A stretch of DNA of 64,000 nucleotides from Serratia fonticola. GTDB lineage: Bacteria > Pseudomonadota > Gammaproteobacteria > Enterobacterales > Enterobacteriaceae. The stretch spans positions 2,418,001 to 2,482,000 of the forward strand of contig NZ_VFMK01000001.1 of NCBI RefSeq assembly GCF_006715025.1, given 5' to 3'. Positions within the stretch are counted from its first letter, which is position 1, and the number at the start of each line of letters is the position of its first letter. Made by a program: the position numbers and the translations under genes. Under the pieces are notes generated by a model. The model was given only the letters and a program-made list of their open reading frames with translations, was not told where the DNA came from and ran no database searches. Shown piece after piece: positions 61,743-64,000 of the stretch.

Positions 61743-63284
61743 ATGTCTGTAAATAACGAAAACACCAAGGAAAACCAGACGACCGTGCTGGAGCATCCTC
61801 AAGAAGGCAGCGTTTACGCCTCTCTGTTTGAAAAAATCAATTTGACCCCGGTCTCCGAACTTGGCGATCTGGATGCCTATCAGGACAATGCGGCACTCTC
61901 TGAAACCACGGCTGACGAACGAGTCACCGCCGCGGTGCAGGTCTTCCTGGAGCGCCTGAGACTGTCTGGTCAAAAAGTGGATCGCCTGGATAAAACCCTG
62001 CTGGATCACCATATTGCCGATCTGGATCAGATGATCAGCCGCCAGCTCGACGTGGTGATGCATCATCCCGAATTCCAGAAAGTCGAGTCCGCCTGGCGCG
62101 GCCTGAAGCAATTGGTTGATGGCACCGATTTCCGCCAGAACGTGAAGATTGAAGTCCTCGATGTCTCCAAAGAAGACCTGCGTCAGGACTTCGAAGACTC
62201 GCCAGAAATCATCCAGAGCGGCATGTATCGCCATGCCTATATTCAGGAATATGACACCCCAGGCGGCGAGCCTATCGGCGCGGTGATTTCCAACTATGAA
62301 TTTGATGCCGGGGCGCAGGATATCGCTCTGCTGCGCAACATCTCCAAGGTATCGGCTTCTGCCCATATGCCGTTTATCGGCTCCGTTGGTCCTGCTTTCT
62401 TCGGCAAATCCAGCATGGAAGAAGTGGCCGCCATCAAAGATATCGGTAACTACTTTGATCGTGCCGAATACATCAAGTGGAAGTCATTCCGTGAAACCGA
62501 CGATGCCCGCTATATCGGCCTGACGATGCCGCGTGTATTGGGGCGTCTGCCTTATGGCCCGGATACCGTGCCGGTTCGCAGCTTCAACTATGTTGAAGAA
62601 GTCAAAGGTCCGGATCATGAGAAATACCTGTGGACCAACGCCTCGTTCGCCTTTGCTGCCAACATGGTGAAGAGCTTTATCAAGAACGGCTGGTGCGTGC
62701 AGATCCGTGGGCCGCAGGCTGGCGGCGCGGTGACTGACCTGCCGATCCACCTGTATGACCTGGGCACCGGTAATCAGGTGAAGATCCCGTCAGAGGTGAT
62801 GATCCCGGAAACCCGCGAGTTCGAGTTTGCCAATCTAGGCTTTATCCCGTTGTCTTACTACAAAAACCGCGATTATGCCTGCTTCTTCTCGGCCAACTCC
62901 GCGCAGAAACCGGCACTGTACGACACCGCAGATGCTACCGCCAACAGCCGTATCAACTCACGCCTGCCGTACATCTTCCTGCTGTCGCGCATTGCCCATT
63001 ATCTGAAGCTGATACAGCGTGAAAACATCGGTACTACCAAAGATCGCCGCCTGTTGGAGCTGGAACTGAATAACTGGGTGCGTGGGCTGGTGACCGAGAT
63101 GACCGATCCCGGTGACGACCTGCAGGCATCTCACCCGCTGCGTGATGCCAAAGTGGAAGTTGAAGACATTGAAGACAACCCAGGTTTCTTCCGCGTGAAG
63201 CTGTATGCCGTACCGCACTTCCAGGTGGAAGGGCTGGACGTCAATCTGTCTCTGGTTTCCCAGATGCCAAAAGCGAAAGCGTAA
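61743..63284 (+). CDS. tssC: T6SS contractile sheath large subunit TssC (VipB)
   Basis: A 513-residue sheath subunit of the usual length (about 490-520). Features are PEFQKVESAWRGLKQLVDGT, VLDVSKEDLRQDFEDSPEI, GQPIGAVISNYEF-type sequence (here GEPIGAVISNYEFDAGAQDI), LPYGPDTVPVRSFNYVEE and FFSANSAQKPALYDTADATA. It interlocks with TssB in the sheath and its N-terminal helices bind ClpV-type recycling ATPases in some systems. tssK begins 16 bases later. Confidence 0.96.
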   Translation: MSVNNENTKENQTTVLEHPQEGSVYASLFEKINLTPVSELGDLDAYQDNAALSETTADERVTAAVQVFLERLRLSGQKVDRLDKTLLDHHIADLDQMISRQLDVVMHHPEFQKVESAWRGLKQLVDGTDFRQNVKIEVLDVSKEDLRQDFEDSPEIIQSGMYRHAYIQEYDTPGGEPIGAVISNYEFDAGAQDIALLRNISKVSASAHMPFIGSVGPAFFGKSSMEEVAAIKDIGNYFDRAEYIKWKSFRETDDARYIGLTMPRVLGRLPYGPDTVPVRSFNYVEEVKGPDHEKYLWTNASFAFAANMVKSFIKNGWCVQIRGPQAGGAVTDLPIHLYDLGTGNQVKIPSEVMIPETREFEFANLGFIPLSYYKNRDYACFFSANSAQKPALYDTADATANSRINSRLPYIFLLSRIAHYLKLIQRENIGTTKDRRLLELELNNWVRGLVTEMTDPGDDLQASHPLRDAKVEVEDIEDNPGFFRVKLYAVPHFQVEGLDVNLSLVSQMPKAKA

Positions 63285-63299
63285 TACGCCGGAGTTGTG

Positions 63300-64000
63300 A
63301 TGAAGATTTACCGTCCGTTATGGACTGAAGGGGCCTTTTTGGCCCCCCAACAGTTCCAGCAGCAAGCGAATTGGGAGGCTTATCTCAATGACTGCGTGGC
63401 GCATCTGGCTCTGGCCTACCCTTGGGGCGTGTTGAAGGCCGAGTTTGATGAAGGGGCACTGGCGGTATCGCGCCTGAATGCACAGCATCTGGTGATTCGT
63501 TTTCCTGATGGCACGCTGCTGGACTCACAGGTGTCTGACAATCTTCCTCCGGCGCTGGATACCTCCCTGCTGCGTGGGCGTGACTCGGCCACGGTATTGC
63601 TGGCTTTACCGCTGTTGCATGCCAACGGGGGCAATGTGGATAGCAGTGGCCGCAGCGAACGCCCACAGCGCTATCGGCAGGAGTGGGTATCGGTGCAGGA
63701 TCTGTTGGGGGATGACAGCACCGATATGGCGGTGATGCGCTATGCGGCTTCGCTGCGGTATGCACATGAAGAAAACAACGAGTATCTGACGTGTCCAGTG
63801 GCGCGTCTGGTTCGTAATGGCCAGGGGCAGTGGAGCCTGGATGCCAGCTTTGTTCCCCCTTTACTGGCGTTTTCTGCCAGTCCTTCTCTCCAGGCACAAT
63901 TATTACAGTTGACCCATCAGTTGAAGGCCAAGCGCCAGCGCCTGATGGGGATGCGCCGCGAAAGTAACCAGCGCATGGCCGATTTCGCCGTGGCGGACGT
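63300..64000 (+). CDS. tssK: T6SS baseplate subunit TssK, 3' end beyond window
   Basis: An open frame from ATG 63300 (GGAG seven bases upstream) to the window edge, 233 codons with no stop. It begins MKIYRPLWTEGAFLAPQQFQ, the characteristic start of TssK, and continues ANWEAYLNDCVAHLALAYPW, GRDSATVLLALPLLHANGGN and TCPVARLVRNGQGQWSLDAS, and then LLQLTHQLKAKRQRLMGMRR. TssK links the baseplate to the membrane complex. TssK is normally about 445 residues, so about half is present. Confidence 0.93.
   Translation, partial: MKIYRPLWTEGAFLAPQQFQQQANWEAYLNDCVAHLALAYPWGVLKAEFDEGALAVSRLNAQHLVIRFPDGTLLDSQVSDNLPPALDTSLLRGRDSATVLLALPLLHANGGNVDSSGRSERPQRYRQEWVSVQDLLGDDSTDMAVMRYAASLRYAHEENNEYLTCPVARLVRNGQGQWSLDASFVPPLLAFSASPSLQAQLLQLTHQLKAKRQRLMGMRRESNQRMADFAVAD

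Noticed and set aside
1..64000. CRISPR arrays
   Set aside because: The only periodic arrays are the 115-bp intergenic repeats and the coding 105-bp repeats; neither has the short repeat plus unique spacer pattern, and no cas genes are present.

Overview
The window is chromosomal DNA of a member of the Enterobacterales, most likely Serratia or a close relative in the Yersiniaceae. The reasons are close matches to enterobacterial SotB, PdxI (YdbC), the CitCDEFXGT operon, Agp, AlkB, Nac and Amn, the amn / nac / tRNA-Asn neighbourhood also found in E. coli, and a type VI secretion (T6SS) locus opening at the right edge. Species identity is inference; no rRNA is present.

Layout. 1-1162: 3' part of a sugar efflux pump. 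2227-9056: a complete chaperone-usher fimbrial operon with two near-identical pilins, two chaperones, an usher and a tip adhesin. 9529-12919: a Bcr/CflA drug pump facing a two-component flavin monooxygenase whose reductase carries a fused MarR-like domain. 13154-16836: a MocR regulator remnant, pdxI, an aldo/keto reductase (AKR) divergent from a LysR gene, and a phosphoesterase remnant. 17184-17259 and 52416-52491: two identical tRNA-Asn genes on the minus strand, 35 kb apart. 17458-25475: uhpA-uhpB-uhpC-afuA-afuB-afuC, a hexose-phosphate sensing and ABC import locus. 25598-33380: an orphan CitB/DpiA response regulator and the divergent citrate fermentation operon citCDEFXGT. 33525-38854: agp, a phosphopantetheinyl transferase, a RarD-like transporter, alkB, a LysR gene and an AlaX-type editing protein. 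38935-44535: two LysR genes around two AKRs, an isochorismatase-like hydrolase and a pirin. 44714-52354: one operon encoding a dipeptide-type ABC importer, a luciferase-like monooxygenase and a fused AhpD-type protein, interrupted by a three-copy 115-bp tandem repeat. 53546-57723: a lipoprotein translationally coupled to a 1246-residue periplasmic coiled-coil protein ending in a degenerate FKBP domain. 57983-60414: nac and amn. 61209 to the right edge: tssB, tssC and the start of tssK.

How the genes work together. The uhp-afu block pairs an external sugar-phosphate sensing relay with an importer of phosphorylated sugars. The cit block imports citrate in exchange for succinate, makes the citrate lyase prosthetic group and cleaves citrate; the usual sensor kinase beside the regulator is missing. 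The 44.7-52.4 kb operon looks like uptake plus flavin-dependent oxidation of an unknown small molecule. The most unusual objects are the lipoprotein / giant coiled-coil pseudo-FKBP pair, the ABC/monooxygenase operon of unknown substrate with repeats inside it, and a perfect 28-bp palindrome covering the start of a LysR gene.

All functional statements rest on reading the translated sequences and remembered family knowledge; no database search was run.
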